Positions 47,981 through 58,162 of a stretch of DNA of 64,000 bases are shown one piece after another. How positions within the stretch are numbered: position 1 is the stretch's first letter; each line of letters begins with the position of its first letter. Under the pieces are notes generated by a model, which saw only the letters and a list, made by a program, of their open reading frames with translations, made no database searches and was not told the DNA's origin. Location of the stretch: the NCBI RefSeq assembly GCF_002813755.1, contig NZ_CP018061.1, positions 2,408,001 to 2,472,000 on the forward strand, given 5' to 3'. This stretch comes from Enterococcus mundtii. Lineage in GTDB: Bacteria; Bacillota; Bacilli; Lactobacillales; Enterococcaceae. A program made the position numbers and the translations under genes.

Positions 47981-48415
47981 AGGTTGTGAAAGAAGCGCTC
48001 AGCACTAAGGCATAAGACAGAAAAATTAAAAATGGCTATTTCATTTTTTATTTTTTTGGCTTATGACCGATGTGTTGCTTCTTGAACACCGTTTATCTAG
48101 GTTGTGAGCAAGCCGTTCAGCTCCAAGTATTAAGGCAGAAATTGAGAAAATATCTTCTCATATTTTTTCAATTTTTTCCTTAATATCGAAGGAGCTGGCT
48201 TGCGAACAGCGTTTATCTAGGTTGTGAGAAAGTCGCTCAGCTCCGAATAATAAGACAGAACTTGAGAAAATAGCTTCCCCATATTTTTTCAAGTTTTGGC
48301 TTATTATTGAAGGAGTTGACTTTCGAACACCATTAATCTTAGGTTGTGAAAGAAGCTCTTTGACCTGAGCAGTAAGATGAAAAATCAGAAAATAGCTTTT
48401 CATATTTTTTTAGTT
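47981..48415. repeat. tandem array of about 3.6 long-hairpin repeats
   Basis: Four copies begin AGGTTGTGA at 47981, 48099, 48219 and 48341, a period of 118-122 bp; the last is cut short near 48415. Each full unit is itself an imperfect inverted repeat (for example GAGCAAGCC...AGCTCC with GGAGCT-GGCTTGC) and can fold into a hairpin about 100 nt long. The arms carry paired changes between copies. There is no gene in it. It lies between the esterase and glyA genes. Confidence 0.85.
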
Positions 48416-48448
48416 TCCAGAGAGCCATCTAACACTTCAACAACCAGA

Positions 48449-48501
48449 AAAAAGGTGAGACAACCAAACAGCTACATGCCTGATTGTCTCACCTTTTTCT
48501 A
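48449..48501. terminator. bidirectional terminator after glyA
   Basis: A 15-bp stem AAAAAGGTGAGACAA / TTGTCTCACCTTTTT with a 20-nt loop and T-runs. Confidence 0.88.
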
Positions 48502-48533
48502 TTCTCTTACCTTCTTATTGATAACTCAACTAT

Positions 48534-49778
48534 TTATTTTTTATATAATGGAAATTGCTCTGTTAATTCACGGACGCCTGTACGCACTTCTTCTAATTGT
48601 GCTTCGTCATCTTTTGCCTGTAAAGCTTTGACGATCAATTCAGCTACTTTTGCCGCATCTTCTTCGCGGAAGCCACGGGTCGTAATTGCTGGTGTCCCGA
48701 TACGGATACCGCTTGTTTTGAATGGGCTTAGTGTTTCAAAAGGAATCGAGTTTTTATTGACGGTGATATGAACACTGTCCAAAATTGCTTCTGCTTCTTT
48801 TCCGTTCAATTCTAAGTCACGTACATCGATCAAAATCAAATGGTTATCTGTGGCACCTGAAATCACTCGGGTACCAATCGATTGATTGAATACTTTTGCC
48901 ATGGCTTTTGCATTGGCAATGATTTGTTCGCTATATTCCTTAAATTCAGGCGTCAATGCTTCTTTAAAGGCAGCAGCTTTTCCGGCAATCACATGCTCCA
49001 AGGGGCCACCTTGGATGCCTGGGAAGACTGCGCTATTGATTTTTTTCGCCAGTTCTTCATTATTCGTTAAGATCATCCCACCACGAGGTCCTCGTAATGT
49101 TTTGTGAGTAGTAGTTGTTGTGATATCGGCATAAGGGATTGGGCTTGGATGAACACCCGCTGCAACTAAACCTGCAATGTGTGCCATATCGACCATCAAT
49201 TTTGCCCCGACTTCATCCGCGATTTCTCTGAATTTTGCAAAATCGATCGTTCGACCATAGGCACTTGCTCCTGCTACGATCAGTTTTGGTTGATGTTTTC
49301 TCGCTAAGATGCGTACGACATTATAATCAATGACTTCTGTTGTCGGATCTACGCCATAAGCAACGAAGTGATACGTTTTTCCACTAAAATTGACTGGAGA
49401 GCCATGTGTCAAATGTCCGCCAGCAGAAAGATCCATTCCTAAGATCGTATCCCCCGGTTCAACTAACGCAAGATATGCAGCTGTATTGGCTTGTGATCCA
49501 GAGTGTGGTTGAACATTGACAAAATCGGCACCAAATAATTCTTTGGCACGATCGATCGCCAGATTTTCAACGATATCCACAAATTCACACCCACCATAAT
49601 AGCGACGTCCTGGATACCCTTCTGCGTACTTATTCGTCAAAATACTTCCTTGTGCTGCCATCACAGCTTCAGAGACAAAGTTTTCAGAAGCGATCAGCTC
49701 CAGATTGTTTTCTTGTCTTTCCTCTTCTTTTGCGATTGCTGCCCATAAATCAGGGTCAAACGTTTTGTAGTCTACCAC
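48534..49778 (-). CDS. glyA: serine hydroxymethyltransferase
   Basis: A 414-residue PLP enzyme that interconverts serine and glycine and charges tetrahydrofolate. The PLP lysine is in [14 protein letters not shown] near residue 228, and [10 protein letters not shown] lies near 96. The start is GTG at 49778 ([12 protein letters not shown]), fixed by AAGGAG 9 nt upstream; the TTG codon at 49787 lies too close to that site. Confidence 0.97.
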   Translation of the reverse strand: MVDYKTFDPDLWAAIAKEEERQENNLELIASENFVSEAVMAAQGSILTNKYAEGYPGRRYYGGCEFVDIVENLAIDRAKELFGADFVNVQPHSGSQANTAAYLALVEPGDTILGMDLSAGGHLTHGSPVNFSGKTYHFVAYGVDPTTEVIDYNVVRILARKHQPKLIVAGASAYGRTIDFAKFREIADEVGAKLMVDMAHIAGLVAAGVHPSPIPYADITTTTTHKTLRGPRGGMILTNNEELAKKINSAVFPGIQGGPLEHVIAGKAAAFKEALTPEFKEYSEQIIANAKAMAKVFNQSIGTRVISGATDNHLILIDVRDLELNGKEAEAILDSVHITVNKNSIPFETLSPFKTSGIRIGTPAITTRGFREEDAAKVAELIVKALQAKDDEAQLEEVRTGVRELTEQFPLYKK

Positions 49779-49967
49779 AAACAACAACTCCTTATTTATT
49801 TATGTGTCAACTTCTCTAAATTTCAAATGATTGTTCAGCTTATTTGTCTTTTTTTGATGTTGACCAAACATTACTAGCTAAGAATACGAACATTATTTCA
49901 TAAATAGCTATTTTAGTTTGTTTCCTAGATTGTATCACAGAATGATTTTGCAGCAATCACTTCTGGA

Positions 49968-50993
49968 TCATTTTTTATAATAATTTTGTCCTGCGGCTTT
50001 TTTCAACCGATTCATATACGCAATGCCCAGACCTTCTTCGGGTGCAACTTGTACTAAAATCAAATCAAGAGCTAATCGATCATCATCTAAGCCGCGTAAC
50101 CCCGCAAACAACCCTTTCGTTGCTGCCTCTACTGAATCATCGTAATACATATACACCGCGGCGACATCCTTGCGTACTTGATCAGCAATTGTTGGTCCAG
50201 CTAAAACACCGGTACGTAGTTTTTGTTCTTTTGTCCAGATGATCGCCTCTGGCCAATCCGTTTTTTCAACCATCAGTACTCGAGTATCAGGTGAGTAATG
50301 TTTGTATTTCATCCCCGGAGATTTCGGTGTTTCAGATTCTTTGACCAAATGGCGGTCTGTCGCCACTGGACTTTCAATGACAACTTCTAGTTGCTCTTTC
50401 GTGATTGCTCCTGGTCGTAAGATCATCGGCGGTGCAGATGGGTCACTCAGATCAAGTACCGTTGATTCCACACCGATCCTCGTCGCACCATCGTCAATGA
50501 TTCCTGTGATTTTCCCCTTTAGATCATGAAAGACATGGTCTGCTGTTGTTGGACTCGGTTTACCTGAAGTGTTGGCACTTGGCCCGACAAGTGGTACACC
50601 TGCTAATTGGATTAATTCTAACGTTTTCTTGTTATCTGGCATGCGAAAAGCAGCTGTGGATAAACCACCAGTGACAATCCCTGGTAAACTACCTTTTTTG
50701 ATGTGAAAAATCAAAGTCAGTGGTCCTGGCCAAAAGTTTTTCACAATTTGTTCTGTTAGTGGGTGAAAGTTGTCCACATACTCTTTTACTTGCTCGAAGG
50801 AGGCGACATGGACGATCAATGGGTTGTCTTGTGGTCGACCTTTCACTGTAAAGACCTGTTTGACAGCCTCTGGCAAAAGGACATTAGCCCCTAATCCATA
50901 GACAGTTTCCGTTGGAAAAGCCACTAGATTCCCTACTGCTAATTCCTTCGCAGCTTCATTCAGTTGTGTTTCATCATATTTAATTGTTTCCAC
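49968..50993 (-). CDS. sua5: threonylcarbamoyl-AMP synthase, Sua5 type
   Basis: A 341-residue enzyme with an N-terminal YrdC domain (FPTETVYGLGANV near residue 27, KGRPQDNPLIVH near 50, GPSANTSGKPSPT near 137) and a C-terminal Sua5 domain (from about residue 210). It makes threonylcarbamoyl-AMP for the t6A37 modification of ANN-decoding tRNAs. It follows prmC in the run tdk-prfA-prmC-sua5-glyA, which is conserved in this group. Confidence 0.95.
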   Translation of the reverse strand: METIKYDETQLNEAAKELAVGNLVAFPTETVYGLGANVLLPEAVKQVFTVKGRPQDNPLIVHVASFEQVKEYVDNFHPLTEQIVKNFWPGPLTLIFHIKKGSLPGIVTGGLSTAAFRMPDNKKTLELIQLAGVPLVGPSANTSGKPSPTTADHVFHDLKGKITGIIDDGATRIGVESTVLDLSDPSAPPMILRPGAITKEQLEVVIESPVATDRHLVKESETPKSPGMKYKHYSPDTRVLMVEKTDWPEAIIWTKEQKLRTGVLAGPTIADQVRKDVAAVYMYYDDSVEAATKGLFAGLRGLDDDRLALDLILVQVAPEEGLGIAYMNRLKKAAGQNYYKK

Positions 50994-51185
50994 AGTCTAT
51001 CCACATCCTCTTTTTTCAAAATCCTTGTTTCATTCCATTTCTTTTGGCAGTTATACACAATCTGTTGATAACTAGTTTGTCAATAGTGGATAAGTATGTT
51101 GATAACTAAAATATTCGTTTTCATCCTTATCAAATCAGTGTTTTTTTATTATAAAAAAACAGAAAAAAATTTTTTCATCCACAAA

Positions 51186-52022
51186 CTAATTGGTAACAAA
51201 AATCATCCGATCATTGCCTGCCATATCTTTTTTGATCCGTACTTTTTTTGTGGGAAAGGCTTGTTCCATGATTGCTTTGACAGCTGCTCCTTGTTGGAAA
51301 CCAATCTCTAAAAAAAGTTGTCCATCGCTAGCTAATAGTTGTGAAGCTTCCTTTGCGATTTTCTGATAGATCGCTAAACCATCTTCTTCAGCAAACAATG
51401 CCATTTTCGGTTCGTAGGTCCGTACGCTCTGATCCATCACCGACCATTCTGCTCGACTAATATAAGGGGGATTAGAAATAATGACATCAAAGGTTTGATC
51501 CATGACAGGTTCCAACGTATCACCATGATAAAAATTGATCGTCGTTTGTTCATGTTCTGCATTTTCCTTAGCAACAGCTAGTGCTTCTAAAGATAAATCA
51601 GTTGCTGAGACCCGCCAATTTTTTCTAGCGGCTTTCAAGCTGATGGCGATTGCTCCTGTTCCTGTACCAATATCCACGACATTTAAGGTTTCTTCGCTTG
51701 TTTTTGCCAAACATAGTGCGACTAATTCTTCGGTTTCTGGTCGAGGAATCAAGGTTGCTTCCGTGACTTTCAAGCGGTGATCAAAAAATTCAGCATAACC
51801 TAATAAATAATGGGGCGGATAATGTTGTACTAGTCGTTGCATATCTGAATCGATCATGGCTTGATCCTCGGCTGTGATCGGTTCATTCATTCGCATGAGC
51901 CAATTCAGTTTCGTCCACTGCTTTCGTTCAAGAAAGACAAACTGGATATTATACCCTTCTACTCCTTGTTCTTCTAAAAAAGAAGAAGCCCGTGTGAGGA
52001 CTTCTCGATAGGTTTTATCCAT
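51186..52022 (-). CDS. prmC: release factor glutamine methyltransferase PrmC
   Basis: A 278-residue methyltransferase with SAM motif [14 protein letters not shown] near residue 115 and catalytic NPPY in [10 protein letters not shown] near 185. It methylates the GGQ glutamine of PrfA, the gene directly upstream, with which it overlaps by 8 nt. The N-terminal helical bundle is present. Confidence 0.96.
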   Translation of the reverse strand: MDKTYREVLTRASSFLEEQGVEGYNIQFVFLERKQWTKLNWLMRMNEPITAEDQAMIDSDMQRLVQHYPPHYLLGYAEFFDHRLKVTEATLIPRPETEELVALCLAKTSEETLNVVDIGTGTGAIAISLKAARKNWRVSATDLSLEALAVAKENAEHEQTTINFYHGDTLEPVMDQTFDVIISNPPYISRAEWSVMDQSVRTYEPKMALFAEEDGLAIYQKIAKEASQLLASDGQLFLEIGFQQGAAVKAIMEQAFPTKKVRIKKDMAGNDRMIFVTN

Positions 52023-53088
52023 TTTGCATCTCTTCCAACTTAGATGTTTGGTCGTACACGATCAATGCGTCGACGATCTCATCTAGTTTTCCTGCTAGAA
52101 TCTGATCCAATTTTTGGATCGTCAAGCCAATACGGTGGTCAGTTACGCGATTTTGAGGGAAGTTATACGTACGGATACGCTCTGAACGATCCCCAGTCCC
52201 TACCGCAGATTTACGGTTCGCATCATATTCGCTTTGTGCTTCTTGTTGGATCTTGTCGTAGACGCGCGCACGTAAGACTTTCATCGCTTTCTCACGGTTT
52301 TTCAATTGTGAACGTTCATCTTGCATTGCCACCACGATTCCAGTTGGTAAGTGAGTCAAACGTACCGCAGAAGCTGTCTTATTGACATGCTGTCCACCGG
52401 CTCCAGAAGCGTGGTAAATATCTACGCGGATATCCTTGTCAGCCAAATCAATCTCTACTTCTTCTGCTTCAGGCATGACAACGACGGTTGCCGTTGATGT
52501 ATGGATACGTCCTTGAGATTCTGTTGAAGGGACACGTTGAACTCGATGTGCGCCACTTTCATATTTTAATTTCGAGTAGACATTTTCACCTGAGATCATC
52601 ATGATGACTTCTTTATAGCCACCGATCCCTGTCACACTTGCTTCCAAGACTTCTGTCTTCCAGCCTTGACCCTCTGCATATCGTTGATACATTGAGAAAA
52701 GATCCCCTGCAAATAGTGCAGCTTCGTCACCACCAGCGGCTCCGCGAATTTCCATGATGATATTTTTGTCATCGTTTGGATCTTTGGGAAGCAATAAAAT
52801 CTTGATTTTTTCTTCTAGTTCTTCTTTTTCTTTTTTCAAATCAGCTAATTCTTCTTTAGCCATCTCTGCCATTTCGTCGTCTAACTTTTCGCCGAGTAAT
52901 TCTTCTGTATCTTTGATTCCTTGAACAACTTCCTTGTAACGACGATAAACTTCGACCGTTTCACGTGTACTTGCTTCTTCTTTTGAAAGCTGCATGAAAC
53001 GTTTCGTATCTGAAATCACTTCTGGGTCACTCAGTAGTTCCCCAAGCTCTTCGTAACGGTCTTCGATTGATTGTAATTGATCGTACAT
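52015..53088 (-). CDS. prfA: peptide chain release factor 1
   Basis: A 357-residue RF1. The codon-recognition PxT-type motif is in [10 protein letters not shown], and the GGQ motif in [13 protein letters not shown] near residue 230. The start at 53088 ([13 protein letters not shown]) has AAGGAG 8 nt upstream; a longer frame to 53139 would run into tdk. The gene overlaps prmC downstream. Confidence 0.97.
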   Translation of the reverse strand: MYDQLQSIEDRYEELGELLSDPEVISDTKRFMQLSKEEASTRETVEVYRRYKEVVQGIKDTEELLGEKLDDEMAEMAKEELADLKKEKEELEEKIKILLLPKDPNDDKNIIMEIRGAAGGDEAALFAGDLFSMYQRYAEGQGWKTEVLEASVTGIGGYKEVIMMISGENVYSKLKYESGAHRVQRVPSTESQGRIHTSTATVVVMPEAEEVEIDLADKDIRVDIYHASGAGGQHVNKTASAVRLTHLPTGIVVAMQDERSQLKNREKAMKVLRARVYDKIQQEAQSEYDANRKSAVGTGDRSERIRTYNFPQNRVTDHRIGLTIQKLDQILAGKLDEIVDALIVYDQTSKLEEMQNG

Positions 53089-53090
53089 GC

Positions 53091-53672
53091 TTAATCTCCT
53101 TCTGTGATCATCAATGGATGAAAATAGTGTTTTCGACATACGGGATAATAGGCTTCATTGCCACCAATTTGGACTTGATCTCCTTCGTACACCGGTGTTC
53201 CGTCTATATAATGTAAATTCATCATTGCTTTTTTATGGCAGAACCAACAGATTGTTTTCATTTCTTCGATTTTGTCTGCATAAAGCAATAAATATTTCGA
53301 TCCTTCAAATAATTCATTTCTAAAATCATTTTTTAATCCGAACGCCATCACCGGAATATTGAGTTCATCAACGATTCTCGTGAATGCTAAGACATGTTCT
53401 TTTGTTAAGAACTGCGCTTCATCGATCAATACACAGAATGGTGGATGTTCCATCTGCTGGATGACTTCAAATACATCGGTCGTTTCAAAAATGGGAATTG
53501 CTTCACGTTTCAGCCCGATTCTGCTTGAAACTACGCCAACACCATCTCTTGTATCGATTCCGCTGGTCATCAAAACAACCGGTTTGTTTTGTTCTTCATA
53601 ATTATGTGCGACTTTTAAGATCTCGATTGTCTTGCCGCTGTTCATTGCGCCGTACTTAAAAAATAGTTGTGC
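53091..53672 (-). CDS. tdk: thymidine kinase
   Basis: A 193-residue type II thymidine kinase. Walker A GAMNSGKT is at residues 9-16, the DEAQFL motif near 87, and the zinc-site cysteines in CWFCHKKA and CRKHYF. It phosphorylates thymidine for salvage. The start at 53672 ([12 protein letters not shown]) follows GAGGAC and AAGGTG; earlier codons up to 53726 look non-coding. Confidence 0.97.
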   Translation of the reverse strand, partial: AQLFFKYGAMNSGKTIEILKVAHNYEEQNKPVVLMTSGIDTRDGVGVVSSRIGLKREAIPIFETTDVFEVIQQMEHPPFCVLIDEAQFLTKEHVLAFTRIVDELNIPVMAFGLKNDFRNELFEGSKYLLLYADKIEEMKTICWFCHKKAMMNLHYIDGTPVYEGDQVQIGGNEAYYPVCRKHYFHPLMITEGD

Positions 53673-53853
53673 CATGTCCTCATTCACCTTCCAGTTTGTT
53701 CCTATGGTATTATACTTGATTTTCAATCATTTTTACAGTGAGAATTTTCGAAGCGAGATTTCCTTAGTGAATATGCTGCTATTTTTGTTACAAAACAATA
53801 AACTACCCGCACTTCTTTTGGTATAATCGAATGAAAAATGAAGGAGGGCACTT

Positions 53854-54453
53854 ATGTCCGAAATATTCCACCAAATGGCGAACCATTATGACACCCCCGA
53901 GCGAATCCAATTAGCAGCAACGATTCGTTCAGCTGTTGAAAAAGAATTTTCTGCACAGACTCATGACCAGAAATTGATCGATTACGGTGGGGGAACTGGT
54001 CTTGTCACGTTACCCTTTGCCTCACGTTTTAACGAAGTAATCATCATAGATTCAGCCGCAGGAATGCTGGCGATGGCTGATAAAAAAATCAAAGAAGCAA
54101 AACAAGCAAATGTACGAACACTTGAATTGGATGCTACAAGGGATTTGCCGGCAGAGAAAGCCGACATCATCTTACTATCTTTAGTCTTGTTGCATATTCC
54201 AGAAACGAAAGTCATTTTAAAACAACTTTCGCAAATGCTTCATCCAAGCGGAAAACTTTATATCGTTGACTTCGATAAGAACGAAAAGATCCAGCATCCA
54301 AACGTCCATAATGGTTTTAACCACGAGGAGCTAAGAGAACAATTGAAGCTTGCTGGATTTAAACCACTCTCAATTGAAACATTCCATCACGGAAAAAACT
54401 TGTTTATGAAACAAGATGCTTCTTTGTTTTTGGCTATAGCAATCAAAGAATAA
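53854..54453 (+). CDS. class I SAM-dependent methyltransferase
   Basis: A 199-residue methyltransferase with motif I LIDYGGGTGLVTLPF near residue 47, motif II-like VIIIDSAAGML, and ADIILLSLVLLHIPE near 106. It is a UbiE/small-molecule type. The acceptor is unknown. AAGGAGGG lies 7 nt before the ATG. It is a single gene divergent from tdk. Confidence 0.85.
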   Translation: MSEIFHQMANHYDTPERIQLAATIRSAVEKEFSAQTHDQKLIDYGGGTGLVTLPFASRFNEVIIIDSAAGMLAMADKKIKEAKQANVRTLELDATRDLPAEKADIILLSLVLLHIPETKVILKQLSQMLHPSGKLYIVDFDKNEKIQHPNVHNGFNHEELREQLKLAGFKPLSIETFHHGKNLFMKQDASLFLAIAIKE

Positions 54454-54494
54454 GCATTTTCTATTTCTATAAAAAAACCTTTCATAAATACGCA

Positions 54495-54531
54495 AAACCC
54501 GAGAATAAAAAAATTATTCTCGGGTTTTTGC
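54495..54531. terminator. bidirectional terminator
   Basis: AAAACCCGAGAATAA...TTATTCTCGGGTTTT with T-runs on both strands, between the convergent methyltransferase and prsA genes. Confidence 0.9.
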
Positions 54532-54576
54532 TTATTTTAATTGAGTTCGTATTTGTTTAGTTCTTCCACTGATCAA

Positions 54577-55542
54577 TTAGTTTGAACTATCTGTCGAAGT
54601 ACTTGTCGAAGCTTCAGTTGAAGCATCGGTCGAACTTTCGCTTGTGGATGGTTCCGTCATCAAGCCACTTAGTACGTTTTTGAAATCTTCATCTTTGATT
54701 TTTACATTTGCTTTTTTCAATTCATTACGCACAGCTTCTTGTTGGAATGTTGGATCTGCTATTTTTGTCTCTGTTGCTATTTTTTCTAATTCATCTTTAT
54801 ATTTCGACATATCATTGCCTTTTTCTTGTTGTTTGACCATTTTCACAAGATAATATTCGGTTGCATTCGTAGAGGAATTAGTCGCTGTGATAACATCAGA
54901 TACTTCCTCATTTTTAAGCTTGAACGCTGCTTGTTTGACTTCTGCTGGCACACTTGTAGATTGCGAGTCAAAGGTGATTTCTCCACCCTTTTCTTTTGTC
55001 GCTTCATCGGTCGATTTTTCTTTGGCGATTTTAGCAAAGTCGCCCCCTTCATCAAGTGACTTTTTAATTTCCTTGGCTTCATCTTCGCTACTTACTTTAA
55101 TCAATTGTGCCTCTACTTCTGGATGGAAGTTTTCCCATGCTGTTTTAAGATCTTCATCCGTCAATTCGACATTCGCTCGTAAACCTGCTTTGTAAGCTAA
55201 CCCTCTTTTTATTTCTTCTTTATAAGATTCAGTCGTATAGCCCGCTAATTTCAATTGCGAATCGAAAGAATCACCGAGTGCTTCTTTGCTAGCGTTGTAT
55301 TCTTTATCTACATCTTCAGCTGAAATTTTATCGCCGTAATTTTCTTCAAAAATCTGGAAGATGATCAAATCTTGGACAGCGGTCTCCGCACCCTTGATTT
55401 TTTTCAGGTGGTCCACTAATTCCTGCTCTGAGATCGTACCACCTTTATACGTCACTGCAGCTTGATCTGACGGATTTGTTGAACATGCAGAAAACAAAAC
55501 CAGTCCTGATGATACAGCTAATATTGAGATAAATTTTTTCAT
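54577..55542 (-). CDS. prsA: PrsA-type foldase lipoprotein
   Basis: A 321-residue lipoprotein (lipobox FSAC, cysteine 20). The N-terminal chaperone domain is followed by a parvulin PPIase domain (about residues 130-230, with AKEKSTDEATKEKGGEI). A Ser/Thr-rich tail ends the protein. It helps secreted proteins, including PBPs, to fold after export. The gene has its own promoter region. Confidence 0.93.
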   Translation of the reverse strand: MKKFISILAVSSGLVLFSACSTNPSDQAAVTYKGGTISEQELVDHLKKIKGAETAVQDLIIFQIFEENYGDKISAEDVDKEYNASKEALGDSFDSQLKLAGYTTESYKEEIKRGLAYKAGLRANVELTDEDLKTAWENFHPEVEAQLIKVSSEDEAKEIKKSLDEGGDFAKIAKEKSTDEATKEKGGEITFDSQSTSVPAEVKQAAFKLKNEEVSDVITATNSSTNATEYYLVKMVKQQEKGNDMSKYKDELEKIATETKIADPTFQQEAVRNELKKANVKIKDEDFKNVLSGLMTEPSTSESSTDASTEASTSTSTDSSN

Positions 55543-55683
55543 GCTGTCACTCCTATATATTTTAATAGTTATTTATATCTATGTGCCTTTCACTTTAGCC
55601 TTACTTTATGAACAAACTTTGAAAATAACGTAATTTTATAAAAAAATTATAATTGATCAACTGTTGATGTAGTTTATATAACA

Positions 55684-55723
55684 AAAAAACCTCGAACATT
55701 CCAAACGAATGTTGAGGTTTTTC
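55684..55723 (-). terminator. terminator of the signal peptidase gene
   Basis: AAAAACCTC-AACATTC / GAATGTT-GAGGTTTTT with T7 on the minus strand. Confidence 0.9.
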
Positions 55724-55777
55724 AGGGTATGTTTTTACTTTTTAGAGTTATATCATTACCACTTTACGTAGTATTGA

Positions 55778-56347
55778 TTAAATGATATTGATCTTATTCA
55801 ACGGCCAGTAACGGAAAACGACTTTGCCTTGGATCAAATCTTCATCGACTAAACCAAACATGCGGCTGTCTTTTGAGATCAAACGATTGTCGCCCAGTAC
55901 CAAGTATTGTCCCTCAGGAACAGTGAATTCAAAATCACTGGTGAACGTTTCAGCATTTTCAGCTTGCGATTGGAAGGCTGAATTATAAGAATATTCCTCT
56001 TGTAGTTTGTCTTCTGAAAATTCTTTTTTATACTCATCTAAGTAGGGTTCATCTTGCTTTTCCCCATTGATGTATAGTTGATCATCTTCCATTTTGACAG
56101 TATCCCCTGGCATCCCAATGATTCGTTTGACGATCATCCGTTCTTCGTCCCCAGGTTCTTTTGTTGTAATGATATCCCAGCGATCAAAATCTGAGATTTT
56201 AGATGAGATCAAACGTTGTCCATCATGTAACGAAGGGTCCATGGAATGACCACTCACTGTGACTGGTGTGAATACATAGACTCTTGCCAAAATGATAGCG
56301 GCTAAAACAACGATCAAGATTCCCCAATTTTTTAAAAAGTTTTTCAC
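55778..56347 (-). CDS. lepB: signal peptidase I
   Basis: A 189-residue type I signal peptidase. One N-terminal membrane helix (residues 9-27), catalytic Ser35 in VSGHSMDP and Lys74 in MIVKRIIG, and the C-terminal LVLGDNRLISKDSR box. It removes signal peptides from exported proteins. The start is GTG at 56347, set by AGGAGG 6 nt upstream; an ATG at 56368 lies before that site. It carries a small insertion (SYNSAFQSQAENAETFT) relative to short homologues. Confidence 0.94.
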   Translation of the reverse strand: MKNFLKNWGILIVVLAAIILARVYVFTPVTVSGHSMDPSLHDGQRLISSKISDFDRWDIITTKEPGDEERMIVKRIIGMPGDTVKMEDDQLYINGEKQDEPYLDEYKKEFSEDKLQEEYSYNSAFQSQAENAETFTSDFEFTVPEGQYLVLGDNRLISKDSRMFGLVDEDLIQGKVVFRYWPLNKINII

Positions 56348-56552
56348 TTTATACCTCCTATTAACCAAACATTTTTATGTTATTTTTTATTTATTTGTTA
56401 GCTATTCTTTATTTTACATTTTTTATCGATTAAAAGAAAGAATAAGTGTCGGATCGTGTTGGGAATAATCCGTTTTTTTTAGAAATGTTTTTTTGAACTT
56501 CATGTATCTTTCATATTAGAGCGAAATAAATACTCGATGGAGAAGATTTATC

Positions 56553-57332
56553 CTACACTTTTGATTTTTTTCTTCGTTGGCTTCGACTATATGTCACTTC
56601 ACCTTCTTGTTCTTTTGGTTGATTTTTCTTGATGATCAACTTCAAACGATAAGGTTCATGGTATCTAAGACCATCTTTGACAAAATCACCGCCTGCAAGG
56701 AATAAGCCTACGGGTTCAATATGATCTTCTGGCGAGTCGACCTTGATCGTCCCTACTTTTTCCATGCTGGAATAATTACGACCGATACTTAATTGATAAG
56801 TTTTGTTGGAGATTTTTTTCACATAATAGTACGGATAAAGTGTATTTCGATCAATCAAGAACCCGTCCATTCGACCAAGTTCATTGACCTTGATCTCCCC
56901 TTTTTCAATCAAATAGCGCATATTCTCTGCTAGTTTCAATTGGTAGTCTTCATCGAATAGAACATTGGCTTTTTCTGTATTGACTTTGTCGATATTGCCG
57001 TTGTTCCCGCGAACCGTTTCTCCTTCAATATTGAATGCTTCATCAGGTAGATATTTCACGATCACTTGGGTCACATCGGCTTTTGAATTTTTATCAAAAA
57101 AGTAATAAAACACATTTAGAACAGTGAAATATAAAAGAACTAAAAAGCCTAATCCGTATAAAAAGAATTGTAAATAGTTTTGATTTTGCCATAATCCATA
57201 AACAATCCGTAAAAGGTAAACGGTCGGAATCACACTTAATATAGTATAGCCTCGGTTCAAATATTTAGGACTGATATCTAAATATCCTAAAAACTTGTGT
57301 ATCCCATTGATGATATCTAATATAAATGTCAT
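56553..57332 (-). CDS. hypothetical membrane protein, DUF6681-like
   Basis: A 259-residue protein with a short N-terminal amphipathic part, two membrane helices (about residues 30-47 and 53-75), and a soluble strand-rich domain. A basic QRRKKSKV tail ends it. The layout suggests DUF6681 of lactobacilli and enterococci, from memory. It overlaps the preceding Ser/Thr-rich gene by 4 nt (ATGA), so the two are co-translated and may interact at the membrane. Confidence 0.65.
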   Translation of the reverse strand: MTFILDIINGIHKFLGYLDISPKYLNRGYTILSVIPTVYLLRIVYGLWQNQNYLQFFLYGLGFLVLLYFTVLNVFYYFFDKNSKADVTQVIVKYLPDEAFNIEGETVRGNNGNIDKVNTEKANVLFDEDYQLKLAENMRYLIEKGEIKVNELGRMDGFLIDRNTLYPYYYVKKISNKTYQLSIGRNYSSMEKVGTIKVDSPEDHIEPVGLFLAGGDFVKDGLRYHEPYRLKLIIKKNQPKEQEGEVTYSRSQRRKKSKV

Positions 57333-57802
57333 TCTTCATCACCTGCCTGTTGATTATACATCTGTGTTTCAGCGGATTGCTCTGTAGGTGCATTATTTTC
57401 ATTTAGATTGCCTTCACTTGGCGTAGAAGTACTTGGCGTTGTATTAGGCGTCGTACTGCTTGGTGTAGTGGCACTTGGCGTCGTACTTGAACCGCTGTCG
57501 TCCCCTTGATTTTGACTAGTCGAATCGGTCGTATATCCTGTATTCCCTTCATCCACGGAACTTTCTGGTATTGAGTTTTGGTTGTATGTAGAATTGGTTG
57601 TGTCTTGTTCTACAGTCGTTGGTGTTGTTTCTACCGTGTCATTCGTTTGCCCTGTTCCTTCATTGGTAGAAGTCGTCGTAGTCTCTGTGGAACGACTTGG
57701 TGCACGATAGCTAGAACTATTAACAATGCCTGTTGTGGTAGCAACAATCGTCGAAATCGTCAATACAGCGATTGGCTTTAATATAGGTGCTACTTTTCGC
57801 AT
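57329..57802 (-). CDS. Ser/Thr-rich secreted or anchored protein
   Basis: A 157-residue protein. The N-terminal segment VAPILKPIAVLTISTIVATTTGIV is a signal peptide or anchor. The remaining 130 residues are almost all Ser, Thr, Pro, Asn, Gln and Glu, with TTPS/TPST repeats, a disordered and probably glycosylated stalk. There is no LPXTG or lipobox. It is coupled to the downstream membrane protein by a 4-nt overlap. Confidence 0.7.
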   Translation of the reverse strand: MRKVAPILKPIAVLTISTIVATTTGIVNSSSYRAPSRSTETTTTSTNEGTGQTNDTVETTPTTVEQDTTNSTYNQNSIPESSVDEGNTGYTTDSTSQNQGDDSGSSTTPSATTPSSTTPNTTPSTSTPSEGNLNENNAPTEQSAETQMYNQQAGDEE

Positions 57803-58162
57803 ATTCTCTCATCCTTTTCCTTGTTGCCGCTTGAAGTCTTGATCCGTTTGGCAAAAATTGGTTTTTCTCACACGTATTCTTTAGTTTTACCATAAATTTC
57901 TTATTTTTTTCTTATTTTTTCATGAAACTTTTGTGTAGATTTACTCGAATGATGCTTTAGTCGTAATCAGACAGTCTATGACTGGTTGATACACTTCATT
58001 TTATCATGGATCTCCCTCCAAGTTCTTTCGTAAAGTCATCTTTATTATAAGACACTTTTCCAATAACTAAAATCCTAGTAAATTTTAGTTTTATTATTTC
58101 TTTGTGTATTTATTTTATTGTCGGTATACTGGAAGAAACATCTAACAAGGAGGATCGAATTT
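57803..58162. other. divergent intergenic region
   Basis: About 360 bp between the Ser/Thr-rich gene and the potassium transporter. It holds the ktrB promoter at its right end (listed separately). No riboswitch such as the c-di-AMP ydaO type is recognised. Confidence 0.55.
58102..58130 (+). promoter_or_regulatory. ktrB promoter
   Basis: TTGTGT (58102-58107), 17-nt spacer, TATACT (58125-58130). This gives a short leader to the GTG start at 58163. Confidence 0.75.

Noticed and set aside
47981..48415. CRISPR array
   Set aside because: The units are about 120 bp with no short direct-repeat/unique-spacer pattern, and no cas genes lie in the window.
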